64,000 nt of DNA from CAIVAT01 sp964455285 (GTDB taxonomy: Bacteria > Bacteroidota > Bacteroidia > Bacteroidales > FEN-979), in contig CAYVVG010000005.1 of the NCBI GenBank assembly GCA_964455285.1, positions 31,237 to 95,236 on the forward strand, read 5' to 3'. Made by a program: the position numbers and the translations under genes. This document shows, in pieces, positions 24,874 through 32,520 of the stretch (the first letter of the stretch is position 1; every line of letters starts with the position of its first letter). The notes below the pieces were generated by a model. That model saw nothing but the letters and a program-made list of their open reading frames with translations. It was not told the origin of the DNA and made no database searches.

Positions 24874-25143
24874 ATGGCGAATCACAGAAGTTCCGAAAAG
24901 CGTATCCGCAGCAATAAGACAAAACGCACACTGAACCGTTACCAGGGTCGTACGGTACGCAATGCCGTTAAAAAATTACGTGAAAACGACAGTCCCGAAG
25001 AGTTGGTCAAGGATCTGCCCAAGGTGATCTCGCAGGTGGACAAGTTGGCCAAGAAGAGTGTGATCCACAGGAACAAGGCTGCCAACCTGAAGAGCAAACT
25101 GATGCGCAAGGCCAACGCCAAAGCCCAGCAGCCCGCCGGATAA
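24874..25143 (+). CDS. rpsT: Small ribosomal subunit protein bS20
   Basis: This 89-residue, very basic protein begins MANHRSSEKRIRSNKTKR and contains KLAKKSVIHRNKAANLKSKLMRK, the S20 pattern. It binds 16S rRNA in the small subunit. It has its own promoter and follows a terminator. The stop is 8 bp from the convergent glsB stop. Confidence 0.97.
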   Translation: MANHRSSEKRIRSNKTKRTLNRYQGRTVRNAVKKLRENDSPEELVKDLPKVISQVDKLAKKSVIHRNKAANLKSKLMRKANAKAQQPAG

Positions 25144-25150
25144 CGGGTTT

Positions 25151-26119
25151 TTATCTTTTTCTGCGCCACCGGAGCCCTTTCAGCGATGCCAGACGCTGAA
25201 TATAGGTTGTCAGGTGGCGTTCTTTTTTCCGGGGATAGATGTCGTCGATGTAGATCATGATCCCGGTTTCTTCCACTTCGCCGAATTGATGGTTGATCGC
25301 CGTGCCGAACGTGCGCATGGTCGGCGAAAGGTTCATGTAGGCGTTGACCAGCGGGGGCACCAGTTCGCCGCGTTGCCGCACTTCCCTGACCAGGATTTTA
25401 TAATTCTCCTCGTATGCCGGCGCCGAAAAGAGGGTGGCCATGTCCGCTTCGGGCGTTTCGGACCTGACCGATTCGACCGGCAACATCAGCGATTCCTTGT
25501 CGGGGAAATACCGTCGCAGGAAATAGAGAACCAGATCGCGGGCCGACCGGTTGTAATCGGGATACATCGTCATTTTACCAAAGAAATACCGGATCTCCGG
25601 GTTTTCGATGATCATGGCGCCCAGTCCGTCCCACAGGTTGTCGAGCGCGTACATTCCTTTCCGGAAGTTGATCAGCGGCTGATAATTGGGCTGGACAAAG
25701 GAGCGTCCCAGTTCGATGCTCAGCGGGAGGTAATCGCGGATAAACCGGGGGGAGAACCGGAAAAGCTCGGCAGTGGCACTGTGCACGCATCCCCCCTTTT
25801 CGCAGATGATGTCGGAGCCGTGGATAAAACGGTACCCTCCCACGATCTCCGATTCCACCGGGTCCCAAACGATCAGTTGCTGGAACGGGATCTCCATGGT
25901 GTCGAATTCGTCGATGTCGGTGCTCTTCCCCGTGCCGCCCCCGGCATCGCGGAAGGTGATCTCGCGCAGCCTCCCAACCTCGCGCATCAGGTTCGGCGAT
26001 TCATGGGCGGTGAAGACGAAGATCTTCTTGTGCCCGTTGTTGGTGTTGCGCAGGAAGGTGCAGTCGCTGAGTTCCGCCTCCAGTAATTTTACATCGACAG
26101 GGGGGATGATGGTTTCCAT
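25151..26119 (-). CDS. glsB: Amino-acid N-acyltransferase, glycine/ornithine-lipid type (GlsB/OlsB-like)
   Basis: This 322-residue protein is of the GNAT/OlsB type. It includes IVGGYRFIHGSDI, SIELGRSFVQPNYQP and LWDGLGAMI, motifs shared with the family that transfers a 3-hydroxyacyl chain from ACP to an amino acid. In Bacteroides thetaiotaomicron the homologue with the adjacent GlsA makes glycine lipids. The divergent arrangement with glsA, promoters facing apart with about 50 bp between boxes, is notable. The amino acid used cannot be told from the sequence. Confidence 0.85.
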   Translation of the reverse strand: METIIPPVDVKLLEAELSDCTFLRNTNNGHKKIFVFTAHESPNLMREVGRLREITFRDAGGGTGKSTDIDEFDTMEIPFQQLIVWDPVESEIVGGYRFIHGSDIICEKGGCVHSATAELFRFSPRFIRDYLPLSIELGRSFVQPNYQPLINFRKGMYALDNLWDGLGAMIIENPEIRYFFGKMTMYPDYNRSARDLVLYFLRRYFPDKESLMLPVESVRSETPEADMATLFSAPAYEENYKILVREVRQRGELVPPLVNAYMNLSPTMRTFGTAINHQFGEVEETGIMIYIDDIYPRKKERHLTTYIQRLASLKGLRWRRKR

Positions 26120-26143
26120 GACGGGAAAGGATATATGGATTTA

Positions 26144-26151
26144 CAAATATA
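26144..26151 (-). promoter_or_regulatory. Promoter -7 element for glsB
   Basis: The minus strand reads TATATTTG, matching TAnnTTTG, 25 nt upstream of the glsB start codon. Confidence 0.65.
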
Positions 26152-26201
26152 GGGAAGATAACGGCCGTACGGCAAATAAATGGAACCGGCGGATAATTTT
26201 G

Positions 26202-26209
26202 TACTTTTG
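26202..26209 (+). promoter_or_regulatory. Promoter -7 element for glsA-engB
   Basis: TACTTTTG lies 5 nt before the ATG at 26214. A second match, TAATTTTG, lies at 26194-26201. Either would give a very short leader. Confidence 0.55.
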
Positions 26210-26213
26210 CGGC

Positions 26214-27098
26214 ATGTCGCCTGCAGAATATGCTGAAATTCCGGAACGGCTGATCGATATCCGGTCGGTCATCGCTTCCAAGAACCCCACCCTGGCCCGG
26301 ATGATGCCGGGTTTCATCGTATCGTGGCTGAAAAAAAAGCTCCATGTCGACCGGGTCAATGGTTATATATACCGTAATCGCGACAAGACGGGATTGCCTT
26401 TTGTGCGTGCCATCCTCGACGAGTTCGGGGTGTCGGTGAAGGTGAACGACCGGCGTACCGCACCCTTTGAGACCGACGCCCTGATCCCGCCGGTCGGACG
26501 GTATATCATCGCCGCCAACCATCCGCTCGGCGGACTCGACGGCATGGCACTGATGCAGGAGTTGGGAAAGAGCCGGCCCGACATCGTCTTCCCCGTCAAC
26601 GACTTTCTCCTGTTCGTACCCGGGCTCCGGCCCCTCTTTGTTCCCATCAACAAGCACGGCCGGAATACGGAAAATGCCGCGCTGATCAATGCGACCTTCG
26701 CTTCCGACCGCACCATTCTCTATTTCCCGGCCGGGCTGGTCTCGCGGAAGATGAAGACTGGCGGGAAGATGGAGATCCGGGATCTGGAGTGGAAGAGCAC
26801 CTTCATTAAAAAAGCCCGGAATTACCGGAGAGACATCGTTCCCGTGCATGTGGACGGGCGGAACTCCGAATGGTTTTACAATCTGGCCCTTTGGAGAAAG
26901 AGGCTGGGTATCGGGATCAACATCGAAATGCTTTACCTGGTCGATGAAATGATCCGGCAACTGGGCAAGACCATCACGCTCACCGTGGGCGATCCCATTC
27001 CTTATGGCACCTTTGACCGGTCAAAAAAGGATGCCCAGTGGGCGTCATGGGTACGTGAACGGGTATATCAACTGGGTCCCGGTAATTCAATATCATGA
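26214..27098 (+). CDS. glsA: Lyso-lipid O-acyltransferase, GlsA/OlsA-like (PlsC family)
   Basis: This is a 294-residue member of the PlsC family. The acyltransferase HX4D motif is NHPLGGLDG, followed by FVPINKHGRN and the substrate-binding YFPAGLVSRK. It adds the second acyl chain to the N-acylated amino acid made by the GlsB-like protein. The ATG at 26214 follows the promoter box at 26202; the longer frame upstream overlaps glsB in antisense and is rejected. The stop overlaps the engB start by 4 nt (ATGA). Confidence 0.88.
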   Translation: MSPAEYAEIPERLIDIRSVIASKNPTLARMMPGFIVSWLKKKLHVDRVNGYIYRNRDKTGLPFVRAILDEFGVSVKVNDRRTAPFETDALIPPVGRYIIAANHPLGGLDGMALMQELGKSRPDIVFPVNDFLLFVPGLRPLFVPINKHGRNTENAALINATFASDRTILYFPAGLVSRKMKTGGKMEIRDLEWKSTFIKKARNYRRDIVPVHVDGRNSEWFYNLALWRKRLGIGINIEMLYLVDEMIRQLGKTITLTVGDPIPYGTFDRSKKDAQWASWVRERVYQLGPGNSIS

Positions 27099-27721
27099 AC
27101 ATCGAACGCATAGAATTCATCAGCAGCAGCCCCTCGCTGTCGCACTGCCCGAAGGAGGAGGTTCCCGAGTTTGCTTTCATCGGACGGTCGAATGTAGGAA
27201 AGTCGTCGCTGATCAACATGCTGGCCGGCACCAAAGGCCTGGCAAAGGTGTCGGGAACTCCGGGTAAAACGCGGATGGTGAATCATTTCCGGGTCTTTTC
27301 ATCCGGTTTCCTGCCGTGGCACCTTGTGGATCTTCCCGGGTACGGGTTTGCCCGGGCCTCGAAGACCCTCCGTCGTGATTTCGACCGGTTGATCAGGAAC
27401 TACCTGGAGAAGCGGGAGACCCTGGCGTTGATATTCGTGCTGATCGATTCGAGGCTGGAGCCGCAGCAGAACGACCTGGATTTCATCGACTGGCTGGGGG
27501 AGACAGGCAATGGTTTCGTGATGTTATTCACCAAGACCGACAAATTGTCGGCATCGCAACTCGGCCCCAACCTGGAAGCCTATCGCCGGGTGCTGCGTGA
27601 AAAATGGGAAGAACTTCCGGCCATGATCGCGACCTCAGCAAAAACCAGGGCGGGACGCGAGGAGGTACTCGAAACCATCGGGATGGCCCTCCGGGAGATC
27701 GGCCACGCCGGAAAAATATGA
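27095..27721 (+). CDS. engB: Ribosome biogenesis GTPase EngB (YsxC/YihA)
   Basis: The 208-residue protein has all GTPase motifs: GRSNVGKSSLINML (G1), GTPGKTR (switch I region), DLPGYGFA (G3), TKTDKL (G4) and TSAKTRAG (G5). It assists large-subunit assembly. It overlaps glsA by 4 nt, so it is translated from the lipid gene's transcript. It ends 2 bp from the convergent biotin-carrier gene. Confidence 0.96.
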   Translation: MNIERIEFISSSPSLSHCPKEEVPEFAFIGRSNVGKSSLINMLAGTKGLAKVSGTPGKTRMVNHFRVFSSGFLPWHLVDLPGYGFARASKTLRRDFDRLIRNYLEKRETLALIFVLIDSRLEPQQNDLDFIDWLGETGNGFVMLFTKTDKLSASQLGPNLEAYRRVLREKWEELPAMIATSAKTRAGREEVLETIGMALREIGHAGKI

Positions 27722-27723
27722 CA

Positions 27724-28041
27724 CTATTTCATTTCGACCAGGACGTAGTTCTTGGGAACCACCTCTCCCTGCTTGACGTAAACCTTGCGGATCGTCCCGT
27801 TTTTCGAAGCCACCAGTAGGTTATCCATCTTCATGGCCTGAAGGGTGAGCAGTTTATCACCTTTTTTCACCTTCTGACCCTCCTTGACGAAAACCTTCAT
27901 GATCGTACCGGGAATGAAGGCGGTCACCTTCTTGAAATCTCTCGGCTTATAGGGCTTCCGGTTGGCGAATTTCTTCGTCAGCGTGGTCTTGTATGTGATC
28001 TCCTCAAATTTGAAATCGGTGAACTCTATATTCTCATCCAT
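27724..28041 (-). CDS. Biotin carboxyl carrier protein
   Basis: This 105-residue protein ends in a biotinyl domain: TAFIPGTIMKVFVKEGQKVKKGDKLLTLQAMKMDN, with the biotinylation lysine in AMKM, then a mirrored second half (KVYVKQGEVVPKNYVLVEMK). It carries carboxyl groups between enzyme subunits. It lies 64 nt downstream of the acyl-CoA carboxyltransferase gene, the usual pairing in Bacteroidota methylmalonyl-/propionyl-CoA systems. It may also serve the carboxyltransferase at 8453-10189, which lacks its own biotin domain. No membrane beta subunit (MmdB/OadB) or biotin carboxylase is in the window. Confidence 0.92.
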   Translation of the reverse strand: MDENIEFTDFKFEEITYKTTLTKKFANRKPYKPRDFKKVTAFIPGTIMKVFVKEGQKVKKGDKLLTLQAMKMDNLLVASKNGTIRKVYVKQGEVVPKNYVLVEMK

Positions 28042-28105
28042 GGTCTCCTTTTTCTCAATTTCGCTACTCGCAATTTCGCTGCCTCGCTCCCTGCCTGGTT
28101 ACATG

Positions 28106-29653
28106 TCAGAACGGAGGCACGCCGTGTTTTTTCTTCGGTGTGACTTCGCGTTTTCCCTGTGCGAGGGTGAGTGAGTGGGTGAGGTAATTCCGGGTTTCGT
28201 TGGGTTCGATAACGGCATCGACATACCCGTATGCGGCGGCTACGTAAGGGTTGGCAAATTTCTGCCGGTACTCCTCGATCAGGCGTTTGCGGGTCTCCTC
28301 GGGATGGTCGCTGGCTTTGATCTCGCTGCGGAAGATGATGTTGGCCGCACCTTCGGGTCCCATGACGGCAATTTCGGCGGTCGGCCAGGCAAATACAAAA
28401 TCGGCGCGCAGGTGGTTCGAGCACATGGCGATGTAACCACCTCCGTATGCTTTGCGCAGGATGACCGTGATTTTGGGCACACTGGCTTCGCTGTAAGCGT
28501 AGAGTACTTTGGCTCCGTGACGGATCACGCCGGCATGTTCCTGGTCGACGCCGGGAAGGTAGCCGGGAAGGTCGACGAGGGTTATGAGCGGGATGTTGAA
28601 TGCATCGCAGAAACGGATGAACCGTGCGGCTTTATCGCTGGAGTCGCAATCGAGCACGCCGGCCAGCACCATGGGCTGGTTGGCCACATAACCGATGGTT
28701 TGTCCGTCGAGACGGCCAAACCCCACCACGATGTTTGCCGCCCACAATTCCTGCACTTCAAAGAAATCGCTGTCGTCGGCGATGGCGCGGATCACGTCGC
28801 GCACGTCGTAGGGTTGCATCGGGTTGGTGGGAAAGATGCTGTCGAGCTTGTATTGCCTCGATTTCGGAGCCTTCTTGGGGAAGACTTCCGCCTTTTTTTC
28901 GTTGTTCCAGGGGATATAGCTCACCAGGCGCTTGATCTGCTCGAAGCAATCGGCTTCGCTTTCGGCAAAGAAGTGGGCGTTGCCCGTGATCTCGGCATGG
29001 ACGCGGGCCCCCCCGAGGTCTTCCATCGAGATCTCCTCGCCAAGCACAGTCCTGATCACCTCGGGACCGGTGATGAACATCTTTGATATCTTATCGACGA
29101 CAAAAACGAAGTCGGTCAGGGCGGGGCTGTAAACGGCACCGCCGGCACAGGGGCCCAGGATGACCGATATCTGGGGAATGACCCCGGAAGCCTGTGTGTT
29201 CCGGTAGAAGATCTCGCCGTATCCAGCCAGGGAGTTCACCCCTTCCTGGATGCGTGCGCCCCCGCTGTCGTTGATCCCGATCAGGGGTACTTTCATCTTC
29301 ATGGCGTGGTCCATGATCTTGGTGATCTTCTTGGCATGCATCAGCCCGAGGGACCCGCCGGCGACGGTAAAATCCTGGGCGAAGACGCATACGGGCCACC
29401 CGTTGATGGAGCCGGTTCCGGTGATCACCCCGTCGCCGGGAAGATACTTTTTGTCCATGTCGAAATCCTGCCCGGCATGTTTGACAAAAAGGTCATATTC
29501 ATGGAAAGAGTTGGGGTCCAGCAGGGTGACAATACGTTCCCGGGCAGTCATTTTCCCCGAAGCTTTCTGCTTTTCCAGCGCCTGCTCCCCGCCTCCCTGG
29601 AAGGCTTCCTGCATGCGTCGCTTCAACTCCGTCGTTTTTGCGCGTAAACTCAT
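28106..29653 (-). CDS. Acyl-CoA carboxyltransferase (propionyl-/methylmalonyl-CoA type)
   Basis: The 515-residue protein is the carboxyltransferase of propionyl-CoA carboxylase or methylmalonyl-CoA decarboxylase. It has two crotonase-fold halves with oxyanion-hole glycines: INDSGGARIQEGVNSLAGYGEI and ITLVDLPGYLPGVDQEHAGVI, plus AYGGGYIAMCS. The reaction moves carboxylate between methylmalonyl-CoA and biotin on the carrier encoded next to it. In fermentative Bacteroidota this belongs to the succinate-propionate route. Direction (carboxylase versus decarboxylase) cannot be settled from the gene alone. Promoter box at 29681-29688. Confidence 0.93.
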   Translation of the reverse strand: MSLRAKTTELKRRMQEAFQGGGEQALEKQKASGKMTARERIVTLLDPNSFHEYDLFVKHAGQDFDMDKKYLPGDGVITGTGSINGWPVCVFAQDFTVAGGSLGLMHAKKITKIMDHAMKMKVPLIGINDSGGARIQEGVNSLAGYGEIFYRNTQASGVIPQISVILGPCAGGAVYSPALTDFVFVVDKISKMFITGPEVIRTVLGEEISMEDLGGARVHAEITGNAHFFAESEADCFEQIKRLVSYIPWNNEKKAEVFPKKAPKSRQYKLDSIFPTNPMQPYDVRDVIRAIADDSDFFEVQELWAANIVVGFGRLDGQTIGYVANQPMVLAGVLDCDSSDKAARFIRFCDAFNIPLITLVDLPGYLPGVDQEHAGVIRHGAKVLYAYSEASVPKITVILRKAYGGGYIAMCSNHLRADFVFAWPTAEIAVMGPEGAANIIFRSEIKASDHPEETRKRLIEEYRQKFANPYVAAAYGYVDAVIEPNETRNYLTHSLTLAQGKREVTPKKKHGVPPF

Positions 29654-29680
29654 CTTCAGGATTTTTATTTACAAAGGGTG

Positions 29681-29688
29681 CAAAGATA
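29681..29688 (-). promoter_or_regulatory. Promoter -7 element for the acyl-CoA carboxyltransferase operon
   Basis: The minus strand reads TATCTTTG, followed by CACCC, 28 nt upstream of the start codon. Confidence 0.75.
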
Positions 29689-29765
29689 CGGTTTCTCCAA
29701 TGAATTCCCAAACTTGCCCGGCCGATTCCTTTCCGTATCGCGGGAGATTTTGAATAAATTTTGAG

Positions 29766-29773
29766 TATCTTTG
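29766..29773 (+). promoter_or_regulatory. Promoter -7 element for the capsule locus (upxY)
   Basis: TATCTTTG, 17 nt before the upxY ATG. No invertible-promoter repeats of the Bacteroides capsule kind are seen around it, so this promoter appears fixed. Confidence 0.75.
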
Positions 29774-29789
29774 CTACTCAATCTTACCT

Positions 29790-30332
29790 ATGCAGCCACA
29801 CCGGCCCGAAACGAACACCATATTGCAGACACCCGTGTGGTTGGCGGTATACACGCGTTCACGTTCGGAAAAACGGCTGCAGGAGTTGCTTACAGGGAAA
29901 GGTATTGAAGCCTACGTGCCTTTGCGGAAAGTGATCCACCAGTGGAGCGACCGCAGAAAGTGGGTCGATGAGCCGATCATCCGCTCCTATTGCTTTGTCA
30001 GGGTGTCGGGTGCGGCCTATTTCGACGTGCTGAACACCCCCGGGGCCGTGTGGTACGTATGGTTTTCGGGCAAGCCGGCCGTGATCCCCGACCGGCAGAT
30101 CCAGGTGATGAAACTCATTGCCGGGACCGAGGTGGAGGTGGAGTGTCTCCCCGATGTCTTTCAGCCCGGCACCCGGGTGCGGGTCAACGCCGGCCCCCTG
30201 GCCGGGTTGACCGGGGAACTGGTGGATCGGTCGAACCGCCGGCGGGTGCTGGTACGCATCGACCACCTGAATCAGGTGCTGATGCTGAAGATACCGCCGG
30301 TGATGATTGAGAGGGTGAGTGGTGAGTCGTAG
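29790..30332 (+). CDS. upxY: UpxY-type NusG-like transcription antiterminator
   Basis: The 180-residue protein has a NusG amino-terminal domain (WLAVYTRSRSEKRLQELLTGKGIEAYVPL...SYCFVRVSG) and a KOW domain (GTRVRVNAGPLAGLTGELVD). UpxY proteins let RNA polymerase read through long capsule operons. It heads the capsule locus. The last five residues, VSGES, and the stop are encoded by the first copy of a 42-bp tandem repeat, so the native end may have been altered. No UpxZ partner is seen. Confidence 0.93.
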   Translation: MQPHRPETNTILQTPVWLAVYTRSRSEKRLQELLTGKGIEAYVPLRKVIHQWSDRRKWVDEPIIRSYCFVRVSGAAYFDVLNTPGAVWYVWFSGKPAVIPDRQIQVMKLIAGTEVEVECLPDVFQPGTRVRVNAGPLAGLTGELVDRSNRRRVLVRIDHLNQVLMLKIPPVMIERVSGES

Positions 30333-30531
30333 GGACGCACTGCAGTGCGTCCGTCCGTGAGTGGTGAGTNNNNNNNNNNNNNNNNNNNNNNNNNNNNNNN
30401 NNNNNNNNNNNNNNNNNNNNNNNNNNNNNNNNNNNNNNNNNNNNNNNNNNNNNNNNNNNNNNNNNNNNNGTGAGTGGTGAGTCGTAGGGACGCACTGCAG
30501 TGCGTCCGTCCGTGAGTGGTGAGTGGTGGGG
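30315..30531. repeat. 42-bp tandem repeat with 20-bp palindrome, interrupted by an assembly gap
   Basis: A unit of 42 bp (GTGAGTGGTGAGTCGTA, then a palindrome, then GTCC) is seen whole at 30315-30356, partly at 30357-30369, and whole again at 30470-30511, with a partial copy after it. Each unit holds the perfect palindrome GGACGCACTG/CAGTGCGTCC (30333-30352 and 30488-30507). The gap lies within the array, so copy number is unknown. Confidence 0.85.
30370..30469. other. Assembly gap of 100 N
   Basis: Exactly 100 N lie between two repeat copies. The length is probably a placeholder. The region 30333-30615 otherwise holds only repeats and an AT-rich stretch of TTTTGAG units. Confidence 0.97.
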
Positions 30532-30615
30532 AGAGTGGTTTTGAGTTTTGAGTTTTGAATTTGAGTTAGGTCTGTGACCGAAAGGGCGAAGCTGTGTTAA
30601 CCAATCCGTGTTTCG

Positions 30616-31143
30616 ATGCTCGATACGCTGATCACCAATAAGACCCGCGTCAAACTCCTTTTGCGTTTTTTCCTGAACCCCGAGGCCTCTTCATACCTGC
30701 GCGGGCTGGAGGAGGAGTTCGGCGAATCGACCAACGCCATCCGCATCGAGCTGAACCGCTTCGAGTCGGCCGGCCTGCTGGTCAGCTGGGTCGAGAAGAA
30801 TCGCAAGATGTTCACCGCCAACCGCGACCATCCCCTGTTTCCCGATATCCGCAGCATTCTCCGAAAGCATACAGGCATCGACACCATCATCGACAAGGTG
30901 ATCAACAACCTCGGCACCATCGAATCGGCCTACCTGAACAACATGAATGCCGGCACTCCCGACCGGGGGAACCTGGACCTTTACATTTTTGGCGATCCGA
31001 TCGACCAGGATTACCTGGTCACCCTCACCCGGAAAGCGACTGCGCTGATCAAGCGCGAGATCACCTGCACGGTCCTGCCCGGGCCGGAAGAAAAGAACTT
31101 TCTTCGCAACCACCCGACCGCCCTGCTCGTATGGAAGAAGTGA
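30616..31143 (+). CDS. Winged-helix regulator with nucleotidyltransferase-like domain
   Basis: The 175-residue protein begins with a winged-helix domain (LITNKTRVKLLLRFFLNPEASSYLRGLEEEFGESTNAIRIELNRFESAGLLVSWVEKNRKMFTAN). The second half (about 85-175) has IIDKVINNLGTIESAYL and DLYIFGDPIDQDYLV, reminiscent of a degenerate MNT-type nucleotidyltransferase fold without the catalytic GSxxxGxxxxxSD. Proteins like this often stand after UpxY in Bacteroidota surface-polysaccharide loci. It is probably a regulator of the locus; its ligand is unknown. Confidence 0.8.
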   Translation: MLDTLITNKTRVKLLLRFFLNPEASSYLRGLEEEFGESTNAIRIELNRFESAGLLVSWVEKNRKMFTANRDHPLFPDIRSILRKHTGIDTIIDKVINNLGTIESAYLNNMNAGTPDRGNLDLYIFGDPIDQDYLVTLTRKATALIKREITCTVLPGPEEKNFLRNHPTALLVWKK

Positions 31144-31181
31144 GAGGGTGACGGTGAATAACCCATAACAACACAAGAGAC

Positions 31182-32477
31182 ATGACGATTTACGAAAAAC
31201 TGATCAGCAAACAAGCCTCCCTGTCGGTGATCGGGTTGGGGTACGTGGGACTTCCCATTGCCCTGGAATTCGCAAAAAAGATCCGGGTGGTAGGATTTGA
31301 TATCAAAGCCGACCGTGTGGAGATGATGCGCCGCAGGGAAGATCCCAGCGGGGAGCTGCCGCCGGAAGCCTTCGACGGGGCCGATATCCTCATCACCTCC
31401 GACCCGGAAGACCTGCGTGGCTGTGCCTTCCACGTGGTGGCGGTGCCCACTCCGGTCGACAAGCACAACCTTCCCGATCTGACCCCGTTGCTGGCTGCCA
31501 CACGCACAGTGGCTTCGGTGTTGAAGAAAGGCGATTACGTGGTGTATGAGTCGACGGTTTATCCGGGCGCCACCGAGGAAGACTGCATTCCCCTGCTGGA
31601 GCAGATCTCAGGCTTAAAGTTCATCGTGGATTTCAAAGTCGGATTTTCGCCCGAGCGCATCAACCCGGGCGACCGCGAACACACACTCACCACGGTCACC
31701 AAGATCGTTTCCGGGTGCGACGAAGAATCGCTCGATCAGATCGCCTCCGCCTATGAACTGATTGTCAAACCGGGCGTTCACCGGGCTCCCGCCATCAAGG
31801 TTGCCGAAGCGGCAAAGATCATCGAGAATGCACAGCGCGACATCAACATCGCTTTCATGAATGAGCTTTCGGTCATATTCGGAAGGATGAACATCAACAT
31901 TTACGACGTACTGGAAGCGGCAGGCACCAAGTGGAATTTTCTGAAATTCTACCCGGGGCTGGTAGGAGGGCACTGCATCGGGGTCGATCCCTATTATCTC
32001 ACTTATAAAGCGCAGGAATACCGGTACCATGCCCGCGTGATCAATGCCGGACGGTACATCAACGACAGCATGGGATTTTATGTCGCCAAACAGTGCGTGA
32101 AACAGCTCATCCGCGGCGGGAAGAACGTGCTCGGCGCGCATGTACTGGTGATGGGAGCCACTTTCAAGGAGAATGTCAGCGACATCCGGAACTCCCGTGT
32201 GGCCGACCTGGTGAGCGAGCTGAAGCAATATGGCGTCAACGTCGATGTTTCCGACCCATATGCCAACAGCGAAGAGCTGATGCACGAATACGGGTTCGGA
32301 CTGGTTTCAGAGCTGCGTACCGATTACAGCGCCGTGATCGTGGCGGTGAACCACGCTCCCTACCTGGACCTGACGGAAGACTTTTTCGAGGGCATGACCT
32401 CCGAGAACGGAACGCTGGTCGATGTAAAAGGGATCTACCGGAAGAAAATAAAGAAGATGAACTATTGGAGCCTGTAG
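31182..32477 (+). CDS. UDP-N-acetylhexosamine/UDP-sugar 6-dehydrogenase (TviB/WbpO type)
   Basis: The 431-residue protein has the Rossmann motif IGLGYVGLPIALEFA, the ESTVYPGATEE segment and the catalytic cysteine in GGHCIGVDPYYL. It oxidises C6 of a UDP-sugar twice to give a uronic acid, with NAD. The sequence (SPERINPGD, VLVMGATFKENVSDIRNSRVADLV) is closest to the VipA/WbpO branch that acts on UDP-GalNAc/GlcNAc. It is the first sugar gene of the capsule locus. The exact substrate is not proven. Confidence 0.88.
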   Translation: MTIYEKLISKQASLSVIGLGYVGLPIALEFAKKIRVVGFDIKADRVEMMRRREDPSGELPPEAFDGADILITSDPEDLRGCAFHVVAVPTPVDKHNLPDLTPLLAATRTVASVLKKGDYVVYESTVYPGATEEDCIPLLEQISGLKFIVDFKVGFSPERINPGDREHTLTTVTKIVSGCDEESLDQIASAYELIVKPGVHRAPAIKVAEAAKIIENAQRDINIAFMNELSVIFGRMNINIYDVLEAAGTKWNFLKFYPGLVGGHCIGVDPYYLTYKAQEYRYHARVINAGRYINDSMGFYVAKQCVKQLIRGGKNVLGAHVLVMGATFKENVSDIRNSRVADLVSELKQYGVNVDVSDPYANSEELMHEYGFGLVSELRTDYSAVIVAVNHAPYLDLTEDFFEGMTSENGTLVDVKGIYRKKIKKMNYWSL

Positions 32478-32520
32478 GATTTACGATTTACCACTCACGA
32501 CTCACGAAAAAAACAAGGAT

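Noticed and set aside
29700..29790. An invertible capsule promoter as in Bacteroides
   Set aside because: No flanking inverted repeats or nearby invertase gene are seen.
30315..30531. The 42-bp tandem array as a CRISPR
   Set aside because: Units are joined directly without distinct spacers, and there are no cas genes nearby.
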